NCBI GenBank assembly: GCA_961205875.1
Contig: OY540820.1
Span: 2,852,001-2,916,000 of the forward strand
DNA length: 64,000 nucleotides
Reading direction: 5' to 3'
DNA from: Sialis fuliginosa
Lineage: Eukaryota > Arthropoda > Insecta > Megaloptera > Sialidae
Under the pieces are notes generated by a model that was not told the DNA's origin, made no database searches, and saw nothing but the letters and a program-made list of their open reading frames with translations. The translations under genes and the position numbers were made by a program. Below are positions 25,377 to 35,966 of the stretch, in pieces; position 1 is the first letter of the stretch, and every line of letters starts with the position of its first letter.

Positions 25377-25583
25377 TTTATACAACAAATTCCCCCAAGT
25401 AAACCACCAACCAGCACATTTGCTCCAACAATGCCAACATTTAAATCACCAACCTATTTTCCACATCGGCATTCATTTGACGCGTCTGACCCACTCAGTG
25501 TCGGAACTTTTCTTGCCGGTAATAAATCTTGTGCAAACGTAATTAACGTACAGAAGTTGCTCTGCGAGGGCTCATTTGTATAG
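25377..25583 (+). other. Exon-like open frame, Pro/Thr/Ser-rich
   Basis: A 68-codon plus-strand frame with no in-frame start before codon 19: IPPSKPPTSTFAPTMPTF, then PHRHSFDASDPLSVGTFL, then a GCCG|GTAATA donor-like site at about 25519. If unspliced the frame ends at 25583. Codon choice (GAC, GTC, GCC, CTC) and low repetition suggest real coding sequence. A possible acceptor is ttcccccaag at about 25398. No family recognised. Confidence 0.35.
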
Positions 25584-25699
25584 CATAAAGTAGGTAATAT
25601 CGTAAAGACGTGTCACTATTGTGTATGCGATGATAAACTTTTGTATATCGTGTTCGAGCAAAAATTTCAATAAATATTCTAACTTGACTAACCTGGACT

Positions 25700-27646
25700 C
25701 AGTGCCGGATTAAACCAGTGCGGGGCCTGTAGCAAATGTTATAAAGATACCCTTGGTAGTGGCGTCACTAGAAGGGAGGGGGGTGACACCCTGGGTGTAA
25801 ACCGATAGTGCTCCCCCCCCAAAAAAAAATTGAAAGTGCAAACTTTTGAATGAGCTTTGGATCTAGTCCAGGCTGTGTAGGCTAAAACAGATTCTTTTTG
25901 CGTACAGTTTTAATACTTACAAGATACGTTACAAAAGTGGTGTAGAATAATGTCCTAAGTTTGCTCCGATTTTGGTTGTCCGCGACAGGAGTTAATCATG
26001 GTTCAATTGCAAAATTCTTCAGATTTTCTGATTTTTACTAAATAGCGGTCAAAATATGTATTATACAAAAAAAAGTTTCAAATAATTGATATTCGCTACA
26101 AAATTACCTACAACCTTCATTTTGAAAAAAATAAAAAAATTTGTTTGTTTATTTGCTACACTGATTAAAATGACTGAAAACACACTTTTTTTAAGCTGTA
26201 ATAACTAAAAAAGTTTAATGTTTTTTTAAATTGATACCTCTGGAAAATAAATATTCTGTAGGACAGAACATTCACTGAAAATTAGGACCTGATATCATTA
26301 GTGTTTTTGTTTTATTAAATTGTTAATAATGGAATCATGATTGTCTTTGATTAACAATAAAAGTTTTTGTAAAACCTTTATTTTTATACAACTGTTTGTA
26401 TGTGTTCTCAAAAACTGGTATAATCGATTTCTACCATAAAAAAGTAAAATTTTTCATTAAAATCTTATTGTTGAGTTTTTTTATTTTAAACCAATTCAAT
26501 TGTTTCATAGAACCAGAAATATTGAAAAAATAATAGCCAAGAACCTGCTCTGAATAATTATTTATTCATTGGTGAAAACCGCATTAAAATCGGTTCAGTA
26601 GTTTTTGAGTTATTTAATGTATATTACACACTACACAATTTTTATGAAAATTGATTGATAATAATTGATAATAAGATTTTAGGGCTACCATTTGCCAAAG
26701 AATTGAAAATTTTTACTTTTTGATGGTAGGAATCGATAATATAAGTCTTTGAGAACACAAACAAACAGTTGTATAAAAATAAAGGTTTTACAAAAACTTT
26801 TATTGTTAATCAAAGCCAAGCATTATTCCATTATTAACAATTTAATAAAACAAAAACCGTTGATGATATCAGGTCCTAATTTTCAGTAAATATTCTGTAC
26901 TACAAAATTTTTATTTTCCAGAGGTATCAACTTAAAAAACATTAAACTTTATTAGTTATTACAGCTTTAAAAAAGTGTGTTTTTAACCATTTTAATCAGC
27001 GTAGTGGATAAAGAAATGATTTTTTTTTTCAAAATGGAGATTGTAGGGAATTTTATAGCGAATAACTTTCTTTTTTTTGTATAAGACTTATTTAGACCGC
27101 TATTCAGCAAAAATCAGAAAATCTGAAGAATTTTGCAATTGAACCATTGTTAACATTGTTAACCAAAATCGGAGCAAACTTAGGGTATTATTCTACACCA
27201 TATTTGTAACAAATCCTGTGAGTATGAAAACTACGCAAAAATTCTTATTTTAAGTACTTTTTAACCTAGCCAGCCTGGACTAATCATACAAATCTAATAA
27301 TTATTCGCGGAGATATAATTGTTTGAAAAATTGAATTTTTTTGCCTTTTTTTTAATCATCCCTTAATTTTTTTGAGAAGTGTATAATAAAACACCACTTT
27401 TACAGGCAAATTTTTCTCAATTTAATGTGGGAAAATTTAGAAAAATCAATTTAAAAAATCAAAGATCAGATTTTCAAAAATCGATTTTTCGATAAAATAG
27501 AATCAAGATCGGAAACACTAAAATTAAATTATGAATTACTGTAGATTTGGACACTCCGTATCAATGGTGGTAAATTCAATAAGAGATATTTTTTCGGGGG
27601 GGCCCATAGCATTTGCTACTTCTGCTATATGGCTAATCCGGCACTG
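25700..27646. mobile_element. hAT-like element with CAGTGCCGGATTA ends, host of a nested palindrome
   Basis: Ends CAGTGCCGGATTA and TAATCCGGCACTG (13 of 13), flanked by an imperfect 8-bp duplication (CCTGGACT / CCTAGAAT, 6 of 8). Most of its length is the TA-flanked palindrome 25866-27280. The remaining arms carry gtagcaaatg/catttgctac blocks. A second motif, GTAGTGGCGTCACTAG at about 25757, may be a further insertion end. Confidence 0.75.
25866..27280. mobile_element. TA-flanked palindromic element, GTCCAGGCTG family, long copy
   Basis: Terminal inverted repeats GTCCAGGCTGTG... / ...CAGCCTGGAC are flanked by TA (25864-25865 and 27281-27282). The arms are extended inverted repeats covering about 600 bp each, sharing for example agtttaatgtttttt, aggacctgatatcat and aaaacctttatttttatac. 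The loop around 26520-26660 includes a retroposon-like word aaaaccgcattaaaatcgg. A 363-bp relative is at 23831-24193. No transposase frame. Confidence 0.88.
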
Positions 27647-27977
27647 CCTAGAATTATAAATAATTACTTTCAGATTAAACGTGGTGAATTGTAACATGTT
27701 GTCTACACCCTATAGATTATATATAGATTGTACATTGTATTGAAACTACCTATAATAATCATAGATAATTGTCAGATAAACTTTCAGCACCTCGTAAAAT
27801 GAAATTTACTTCAACTTTAACTTTGAAGCAATTCCATAATAATAATACTAAGAAGTTATGAAATACAAAACATTCCTCCAATTTATTAGTAAATAAATAA
27901 CAGTGAAATGCTAGTCGAGTTTCGCGTAGTTGTGTCCCGTACCATATAGTTTTTCAAATTATTCGCTTATTTTAATA

Positions 27978-29540
27978 CAGGGTAGTTCAATAGTGCGTCC
28001 GGCTTTCCTAGTGCACTTCCCGTAGGAGATAGAAAAAAAAGTTTGGTACATAATATTATTGGTTTGAAAAGATCAACGTCGTAAAATTATTTTTAACAAT
28101 ACAGGGTGTCCCATTTTTGCGGTATAACAAAAACAAAGATTTTTTTAAATGGAATACCCTGTAACGTTTTATGTCTTCCGATGTCATTTTTTAACCTCTA
28201 CATAAACGTCTGTTCAATTTTTAATTTAATGACAGTGTTGCCAAATTAGAATTTTTTTTCCGAAAAATAACCCATATTCAGGCTCAACTATAAAAAATCG
28301 TAGCGACCTCGTTTTTTTTGAAGTTATGAATTTTTTTAGCAATAATGTTAGTCCAGGTAAAGAGTAACATTTTGATAATAAACAAATTTAATTTAGTTCT
28401 ACAGGGTGTTAATAAAAAAATGCCAAAGTTTGCAATCTTCAAAATGATAAAACTCATTTTTTTCAAATGTGACTACCCTTTTTTTATTTCACTATTCGAT
28501 GGGTTTTTTTCTCCTTTTCAATTTGTATAGGGGATATCTTATGTCTAAACTCCATACATTCTGAGATATTCAATAATTTTCACAAAAGTAACCATTTCAC
28601 CACGTTTTTATGCACCGAAGTAGGCTGTGCTGATGCAAAATAAATGCGAAACAATTACAAAACAAATGCCGGTAAATTGATTTGTGCCTGGATGAAAATG
28701 GAAGACATTTCGAACATTTATTGTAGTCTTTTATCTTTTATATGTATTTTCAATTTTGTTACTGATCATAGTTTTTTGAATAAAATAAATAATTTTATTA
28801 CATAAGTATTATCCGTTTTAATTATAAAATTTAATCAAATGTTACATTGATACTTAAGTACTTACATTTTGGCATTTATTTTGCATCAGCACAGCCTACT
28901 TCGGTGCATAAAAACGTGGTGAAATGGTTACTTTTGTGAAAATGATTGAATATCTCAGAAAGTATGGAGTTTAGACATAAGATATCCCCTATACAAATTG
29001 AAAAGGAGAAAAAAACCCATCGAATAGTGAAATAAAAAAAGGGTAGTCACATTTGAAAAAAATGAGTTTTATCATTTTGAAGATTGCAAACTTTGGCATT
29101 TTTTTATTAACACCCTGTAGAACTAAATTAAATTTGTTTATTATCAAAATGTTACTCTTTACCTGGACTAACATTATTGCTAAAAAAATTCATAACTTCA
29201 AAAAAAACGAGGTCGCTACGATTTTTTATAGTTGAGCCTGAATATGGGTTATTTTCGGAAAAAAAATTCTAATTTGGCAACACTGTCATTAAATTAAAAA
29301 TTGAACAGACGTTAATGTAGAGGTTAAAAAATGACATCGGAAGACATAAAACGTTACAGGGTATTCCATTTAAAAAAATCTTTGTTTTTGTTATACCGCA
29401 AAAATGGGACACCCTGTATTGTTAAAAATAATTTTACGACGTTGATCTTTTCAAACCAATAATATTATGTACCAAACTTTTTTTTCTATCTCTTACGGGA
29501 AGTGCGCTAGGAAAGCCGGACGCACTATTGAACTACCCTG
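27978..29540. mobile_element. Nested palindrome: 248-bp TA-flanked palindromic MITE split at its centre
   Basis: Outer ends CAGGGTAGTTCAATAGTGCG / mirror, flanked by TA (27976-27977, 29541-29542). The outer halves 27978-28101 and 29417-29540 are near-perfect inverted repeats of each other. A second element (28102-29416) sits exactly between them at a TA. The original outer MITE was thus an almost perfect palindrome around a central TA. Single-arm relatives are at about 32760-32910 and 57546-57665. Confidence 0.88.
28102..29416. mobile_element. Mariner-like palindromic element, CAGGGTGTCCC ends
   Basis: Ends CAGGGTGTCCCATTTTTGCG and mirror, flanked by TA. Arms of about 540 bp are almost identical in inverted orientation; the mirrored 60-codon frames they contain are by-products of symmetry. 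The non-palindromic spacer is about 28643-28867. It is inserted in the centre of the 27978-29540 MITE. CAGGGTGTCCC with a TA target is typical of mariner-type insect elements. Confidence 0.88.
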
Positions 29541-29812
29541 TATAATGTAATTTTAGCAAATTTAAGAATCACTAGTTATATTTAATAGTTTATTTATTAC
29601 TTTCGTCGATAGGGGCAGAGAACAGACTATTTTTACGATTTTGTTGAAAATTTGTAAACGAAGATTTTAATAATAACAAAACGTTTAGATATTTAAATTC
29701 CTTGAATACCCCACTCGCGAGAAATAAATATAAAAATTTGTGGTAACCAATTTCTCCCCCCACGCTCAAAAAGTGCCAAAAACTTAAATTTTTATTAACA
29801 GCAAGATACACT

Positions 29813-30143
29813 CATGATTTTTTTTGTGCACATCTATGGCACAGTACCTAACCTAACTTAACCTGCTTTTACAACAAAAATTTACAAATAAAAACACTGC
29901 AATTGAACGCAAATTGAAATCTCTATACACATTCTCTACGTTTGACAGAAACTCAAAACTATTTATTTTTGCCGCTTGGTGGCGCTAGGAGTATTGCTAT
30001 GCTGTTGAACGATGTAAGGGGAAATAAACAAACAGCGAGAGGGGAAATCATATGTATATGTTGACTTTATTTTACCTACCTTAAAGTCAACATACACACA
30101 TGATTGTTTTTGTGCACATCTATGGCACAGTACCTTTCGAATG
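29813..30143 (+). repeat. 43-bp direct repeats flanking about 245 bp
   Basis: catgattttttttgtgcaca, then tctatggcacagtacc, at 29813, recurs at 30101 as catgattgtttttgtgcaca plus tctatggcacagtacc. Between them are a ttgccgcttggtggcgctag block and a tgttgactttatt inverted pair. The piece upstream (29543-29810) resembles 8125-8300 (gaacgaagat...gtgccaaaaacttaaa). Confidence 0.6.
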
Positions 30144-30257
30144 ATATAAATTTCATTCACCTCCTTTTATAATAAATACTAAAAAAAACGTACGACAATT
30201 TTCGATATTCACGTATTAATATATAGATTATGCCAAATATCGGTAGATATTCTAGGT

Positions 30258-30725
30258 TAGAGGTTCTTAAACTTATGTAGTCCAGGGACCCTCTTTTGAA
30301 TAATTATTTTTCAGGGGTTATTTTAAGAAAATTTTACAACCTTTTTTTTTTGCTCCATACTTACTTTTTGCTCTATATTTTTTACATTTTTTGCTTTAAC
30401 AACTGCAATGACCTATTTTTTTGCTCTATATTTCTTACATTTTTTGCTTTTACAACTGCATTGACCTTTTTTCCACACATTTTATTTATTTATTATACAT
30501 TTTTTCAATTTTTTGCACTACACAAATTAGCTTTTACAACTGCAGAAACAAGCTACAACTACACACTAAAATAACCCCTGCCTCCCTGACAGAAAAACAA
30601 AGAAGGTCGTTAAATAGTAATTAATCATTGGTAAATATAGAAATGTAAAAGTACTTTAATTTATGCCAAACATGTTTAACGTACCGCTGGAAAAAGTTCC
30701 GCGGACCCTAGTTTAAGAACCGCTG
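30258..30725. mobile_element. hAT-like MITE, CAGCGGTTCTTAAAC ends
   Basis: Left TAGAGGTTCTTAAAC and right (reverse complement) CAGCGGTTCTTAAAC, each next to a gtccagggaccct / cgcggaccctagt block: the widespread 'CAGNGGTTCTTAAAC' hAT end. The interior has tandem copies of ttttgctctatatttnttac and caactgca. No matching 8-bp flanks, so it is old. Confidence 0.7.
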
Positions 30726-30984
30726 AAATAGAGAAATACATAATAATTTATTATTTTTACTACAAAGTTCCAAAAGTAAAATTAATGTTTAGTCTCGATA
30801 CGAGGTGCTGATTGATAGTTTTGTTATGTTGTGTTATTTATAAATACAACATATTTAATACATCTATCAAACATAAATCAACACTTACATTGAGGCAAAT
30901 TCTTTATAAAACCGGGCGTTAGCAATTAATTGTTTTCTTCAACTTCCTTTTTTCACATCTGAAGTACCTATTATTTTCATAAAT

Positions 30985-31265
30985 CTCTATGTATAAAAAT
31001 GAATGTTCGTTTGTTTGAAGCTCATAGACTCGGGAATTACTGAACCGATTTCAATAAGGTTTTCACCAATAGTTAGATAATTTTTCTGTGTATGTTCGTG
31101 GCTATTAATATTTTATGAAAACCTAAAAAGACTAAACAAATATTATTATTATATTATTATCAAGTCGTGTTTTGTTTCCATGATATCACATTCACAGCAT
31201 ATAACTGTCATTTATATAAAAACATAATAGCCATGAAATACAGAATTCTATAATTACGATTTAAA
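30985..31265 (-). mobile_element. RTE-like retroposon fragment, 3' half, minus strand
   Basis: The reverse complement matches 7830-8124: gtgttttgttnc, ttttcataaaatattaatag, aattatctaacyattggtga and aaccttattgaaatcggttc. The 3' end (tctctatgtataaaaatgaa) lies at about 30985. It is adjacent to the pogo-like MITE at 31299. Confidence 0.6.
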
Positions 31266-31298
31266 TATTTTGTAATATATTGATTGAAAATTGAAATA

Positions 31299-31983
31299 CA
31301 GTAAAAGCTCCTTATTCGCGCTTCCTTCATTCGCGTTTTCACTATTCACGGATTAAAAAAATGCGACCCAATTCCTATATTCGCGGCTAAAGATTTCTTT
31401 ATTCGCGGATCTAATCAGTACATGCATAATAATAAAAAGGATTCCAATAGGTATCCAACCCAATATCCTTTATAAACGCCGTCAAATGGACTAATAAAAA
31501 AGTAAAATAGACCTTATTACAACTTTGCCTAAAGTATGTTGTTAAGGATGTATGGGATGTATTTCAAAATGCTACCAAATATATGAAAATTGGTTGGAAT
31601 GTTCCCAATAGCATTCTTATGCAATAGACAAAATATTAAATTGATTCACTAAGCCCTTTAGGAAATATATTGATTTAAATTTAACATGTGTTCTTATGGG
31701 AAACTGATATTTTTCGGTATTTTTTAGGTAAAACACATTGATAAAAAGCAAGAAAAAATTACAAAATTCTTTAAACCATTGCCTAAGCCTGAAGATAATA
31801 ATTAATCAATATGGTCAAAAACTTCAATTAAATTGATTTTTTTATATTGTATTTGTTTATTTATTTTGTCACCTAGGAACGTATCCCCTATAATGCCATA
31901 TAAATTACCATTCCGTATTCACGGTTTCTGTATTCGCGGCATATTTATGGAACATATACCCCGCGAATAAAGAGCTTTTACTG
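31299..31983. mobile_element. Pogo/Tigger-like MITE, TA-flanked
   Basis: Ends CAGTAAAAGCTCCTTATTCG and mirror (...AATAAAGAGCTTTTACTG), TA on both sides (31297-31298, 31984-31985). The interior is dotted with ttcgcggnt / attcgcg words in both orientations, which is typical of pogo/Tigger end-binding arrays. 685 bp, no transposase frame. Confidence 0.88.
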
Positions 31984-32189
31984 TATACAGAAATATTTCG
32001 CTTTCAAGAAAGGTAAAATATTCTAAATTGATTTTGATTGTAGCTAATCTATTTTTTAGTTATTTATTTTGATTTTCATACAAATTCTAAGTCGGGACCT
32101 GGTGTTTCCTGGGAGTTTGAAAATATAATTTTTCATGATTTTCTCAGTAACAATTGAACGAATTTTATTCAGGTTTTCACTAATCATTT

Positions 32190-33415
32190 TAGATTTTTTC
32201 ACGAGAAAATCTGTCGAATTAAAACTTTTGACGCAATTGAGTGTCCCCCGTGGAGTAGATGAGGAAATTACATTCTTGTCCATTAATTAATTACCGAAAG
32301 TGTCCGCCATCTTGGATTTATATTGCTAATAATAAGCAAAAAGTGTTAAAAGTTAGGAGAGTGGCGCGGTTTTTTCAACTTTTGAGCCATTTTTATTGAA
32401 AATAAATATAACCCATTACTTGAAAAAAACATAAATAAAATAAAAGGCTGTAATTTAAAAAACAAACTTTATTTGCGGAATTTGGTAATTAATTTGATTA
32501 AAGTGTAAAAAAAATAAAATAATAAATTCCTAATAGCTTTTGTAGAAACAAGTTTTTCGTACAACGTGTAAATGACGGTCGGGAACTCGTTCAATACAGC
32601 GGTATTTTTTTATGGTTGAGCCTGCATATAGATTATTTTTCGAAAAAAAAAATAATTTGGCAACACTGTCACTAAATCAAAAAATGAACAGATGTTAATG
32701 TAAAGATTAAAAAATGACATCGGATGACTTTAAACATTACAGGGTGTAATGGGAATATTTTTTTTTTGTTTTTTAATTGTTGAAATAATTTTACGACGTT
32801 GATCTTTTCAAACCAATAATATTATGCACCAAACTTTTTTTTCTATCTCCTACGGGAAGAGCACTAGGACAGCCGGACGCAGCGCACTATTGAACTATCC
32901 TGTATTGTGTTCAACAGTATGAATTCCCCCATACCGCTGTGTTGAGCGCGTTCCCGGCCGTCATTTACACGTTGTACGAAAAACTTGTTTGTACAAAAGC
33001 TATTGGCAATTGAGTCTTCTATAACTTTGTCATTTAAATGTGCCACTTATTTTCAATAAAAATGGTCCAAAAGTTGAAAAAACTGCGCCATTCTCCTAAT
33101 TTTTAACACTTTTTGTTTATTATTAGCAATAAATAATGTTTTTTAACAATATTGACTGTATGAAGATTGTAGAGAATTAAATTCTCTACAAATTTGTTAC
33201 TTACCTTTTTTATCGAGAAATGCAAAATACGTGTGCAAATCGACAAAAAAACAAAATCCAAAATGGCGGACACTTTCGGTAATTAATTAATGAGCAAGAA
33301 TGTGATTTCTTCATCTACTCCGCGGAGGACACTCAACTAGGTCAAAAGTCAAATGTTTTAGCTGAACAGTTTTCTTGCATCTTACATTGAATTTGATCTA
33401 AAATGATTGAGCTAT
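32190..33415. mobile_element. Fold-back element related to the one in TPC1 intron 10
   Basis: The left arm (atcattttagat, ttgagtgtcccccgtggag, taattaattaccgaaagtg) is mirrored at about 33250-33415. Inner blocks gcgttcccggccgtcattta, acgttgtacgaaaaacttgt and caacttttggrccattttta also occur at 57400-58000. Between about 32760 and 32910 lies one arm of the CAGGGTAGTTC palindromic family, so this is a nested composite. Confidence 0.75.
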
Positions 33416-33419
33416 AGGT

Positions 33420-33570
33420 TAGTTTTAGGTGTATAATTTGTAGATATTTTATGTAAATTTCATGAAGTCGGAAAAAAAACAATTCCCGGTGAACCGTGTG
33501 TTATGGGCATGTTGAATATTTCAGGTCGCTATGATTTTGTGGATATTAACACACCAAGTCCAATACGCTA
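33420..33570 (-). mobile_element. RTE-like retroposon fragment, 5' half, minus strand
   Basis: The reverse complement reads tagcgtattggacttggtgt..., then catgcccataacacacggtt, ttccgacttcatgaaatt, matching 7597-7790. It borders the fold-back element ending near 33415, which probably interrupted it. Confidence 0.6.
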
Positions 33571-34497
33571 GTAGTAAATAATAAGTTTAATCTTTTTGTA
33601 ATACCGATATTATTTTCACAAGTTTTAAACATATAATTTCCATCACAAAAATGTTAAAATCTGTACTTGGATGTAAATTCATTTAAAATAAAACGGCACT
33701 CGTTCTAAAAACTTGTTTTATTCAAAATACGTCCCTAAACTTTTGTTTTATCGCACAACAAACCGCCAATATACATGTACTCTAAATTGTAAAATCTTGT
33801 TAATAAAATACAATACATGACTACAGTAGCGTAACTTTTTTGGAATTCAAGATTAATTTAAATAATTTAAAGTAAACGTATTGTTTTGGAACAAGCCCTG
33901 AAAGGTTAGAATGCATAACTTAATTTAGAGGTAGCAATTGTCTTCCTTCCCACATATCTTTACAAAATAATGTAATTTTCATGTTCACTTCAAAATCGTA
34001 AAGATTTTCTTTGAACTTAAATATTAAGTTGTTGCAAAAATAATACACTTTTCTTGATAGTGTGCAACACCGCGATAATTATTTGTCCACTGTTTTTAAA
34101 CAAAATTATCAATTATCATTAAATTAATCATGCTGTATAAGAAAGTTAAATGTATATAGATAATCAAATATCAACAAATATTTTTAATTCAGTATATTTA
34201 ATTTAAAAATGTTCAGCACTGTGGTATTGTTCAAGACTGGTGCCAGTACCTTATATTGTGACAGATAAATCGAATTAAATTTATTAATACATGAAATTAC
34301 TGAAGCAAGAATTAGTTACGGCACTAAAATCCAACGTGCGAAAACAAGAATTGGTATTTTATTGAAAAATGGCTGAAACTTTCACACCACCACAAGTTAT
34401 TTGTTTTCGTATAAATCTCCGGATTCGGTGACACGCGCCGGAATGTGTCGCGGATCTTTTTGAAAACGTTTCAAAACGCACGCACGCATATTGTTCC
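33571..34497. other. No feature recognised
   Basis: AT-rich, single-copy within the window, no inverted ends or convincing frames. Confidence 0.35.
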
Positions 34498-34730
34498 TTG
34501 CTCTACGACCAGTGACTCTTAACATTTTCAAACGATTAACTCCATTTTTTTAAATTTTATTTATTTGTTTTGATATCTAAGTATAAGAAAGTCCTCTAAT
34601 ATGAACCCCCTTTTCTTCTTTACGACCAGTGGTACTTAACATTTTCAAACGATTAACTCCTCATTTTTTGTCGATTTTACTTTAAATTTTGATATCTAAG
34701 AAGATGAATGTCCTCTAATTTAAACCCCCT
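34498..34730 (+). repeat. Two-copy tandem repeat, about 115-bp unit
   Basis: ctacgaccagtgactcttaa at about 34501 and tacgaccagtggtacttaac at about 34619 each start a unit continuing cattttcaaacgattaactc, tttgatatctaag and gtcctctaat, then aacccccttt. Two head-to-tail copies, diverged. Confidence 0.8.
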
Positions 34731-34765
34731 TAATAAAGTCACTCATTGTTATGCAGTAGAAAGGG

Positions 34766-35127
34766 TATAGCCGGGTAAGCATGCAAAAAAGGCCCACAAA
34801 GGGAATCAAACGTCGAGTTAGCCGTTCGAAAGCATACGGTCCCAATATTTTGAACTTTTAGCCGCCATATTGGATAATTTAGGGAGGGAAACGTGCATTT
34901 TCGTTTTTATTATAAAATCTATTATATTATAAATCTATATATTTCTATTATAAAAAAAATCTGAAAAAATTCTTATTAACTAGGTACTTTTGATCTTTAT
35001 ATACGTGCATGATGTTTTTGAAAAAATTTTGGCGGGAAATTTAAACTCAAAAAATGCACATTTCCCCCCTAACTCATCCAATATGGCGGCTAACAGTTCA
35101 AAATTTTTGCATGCTTACCCGGCTATA
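34766..35127. mobile_element. TA-flanked MITE, TAGCCGGGTAAGCATGC ends
   Basis: TATAGCCGGGTAAGCATGCA at 34766 mirrors the sequence ending at 35127. Both arms continue with an agccgccatattgga block and a gggagggaaa/ttcccccc block. About 360 bp, probable TA duplication, mariner-like by target choice. Confidence 0.85.
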
Positions 35128-35242
35128 CACATTGTACAAAAAGGAATCAATTATAGGTATTTGTATTAAAACTCCAATTTAAATAAATGTTTAGTTCGGT
35201 AGATGTTTTAATGGTTACATAAAGGTCAACCTTGTTTTTGTA

Positions 35243-35966
35243 CAGGGCTGGCCAACCCGCGGCCCGCATGCGGCCGGCGACGCTATTATGTGCGGCCCGC
35301 GGCCACATATGAACAAATTATGTTTTTATAATGTTTATTTTAAGTATTGGGTGTTTCAGAATGACTAATTGGTTTTAATTTCCCGTTGTTTTCTTTAAAA
35401 TATTGTTCTATTTATGTGACTTAACTACTCATTTTAATTGATAAATCTTTTTTTGTAATATAAATTACAAAATTAGAATTTAAAGTATTTTTGTGAATCA
35501 ATAAAACCATTATTTATAAGTATTTTAAATACTTGGAACCATACAGACATATATTTTATTGTTGGTTAAATATTTATTTTTAAATTTAATATGATTGAAC
35601 ACTTGCTTGTTTTTTCTCCTTGGATCAAATGAGACAAATTACAACCCTTTATGGGGAGAAAAATTGAAATTTTTTCTTTTTCGCTATTTATTGATTATAC
35701 GAAATCGTAAATATTTCGGGTCATATAACTCTTACACTCCTGTAGGATATTTTCCACCGGATCGAATGAGATCAATTACATTAGCGACAGGCTATATGTA
35801 TAAAATCCTAAGAAAATTAGCTTTATATTGTTTATGCTCAGAAAAAAATTCAAAACCGGAAATCCAATTTTTTTACAAAATTTCTTGTTTATGTGCAACC
35901 CTCGGAAAATTTTAGGTCGTCAATACGGCCCGTGGTGCAATTTGGGTTTGCCAGGTCTCTCACGAC
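35243..35966. mobile_element. hAT-like element, CAGGGCTGGCCAACCC end, with retroposon-like body
   Basis: Left end CAGGGCTGGCCAACCCGCGG, then tgcggcccgcggccac; the right end (about 35966, reverse complement AGAGACCTGGCAAACCC) matches only loosely. Between them, about 35620-35830 resembles the body of the 14782 retroposon (aaatgagacaaattacaacc; cggatcgaatgagatcaatt). No target duplication seen; the right boundary is uncertain. Confidence 0.5.

Noticed and set aside
28284-29235. Mirrored 60-codon frames near 28.3-28.5 and 29.0-29.2 kb
   Set aside because: Same sequence in both arms of a mariner-like palindrome; AT-rich chance frames.
29813-30143. Possible pair of long terminal repeats around 245 bp
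   Set aside because: The direct repeats are only about 43 bp, with no TG..CA ends, primer site or coding remnants; no LTR element is supported anywhere in the window.
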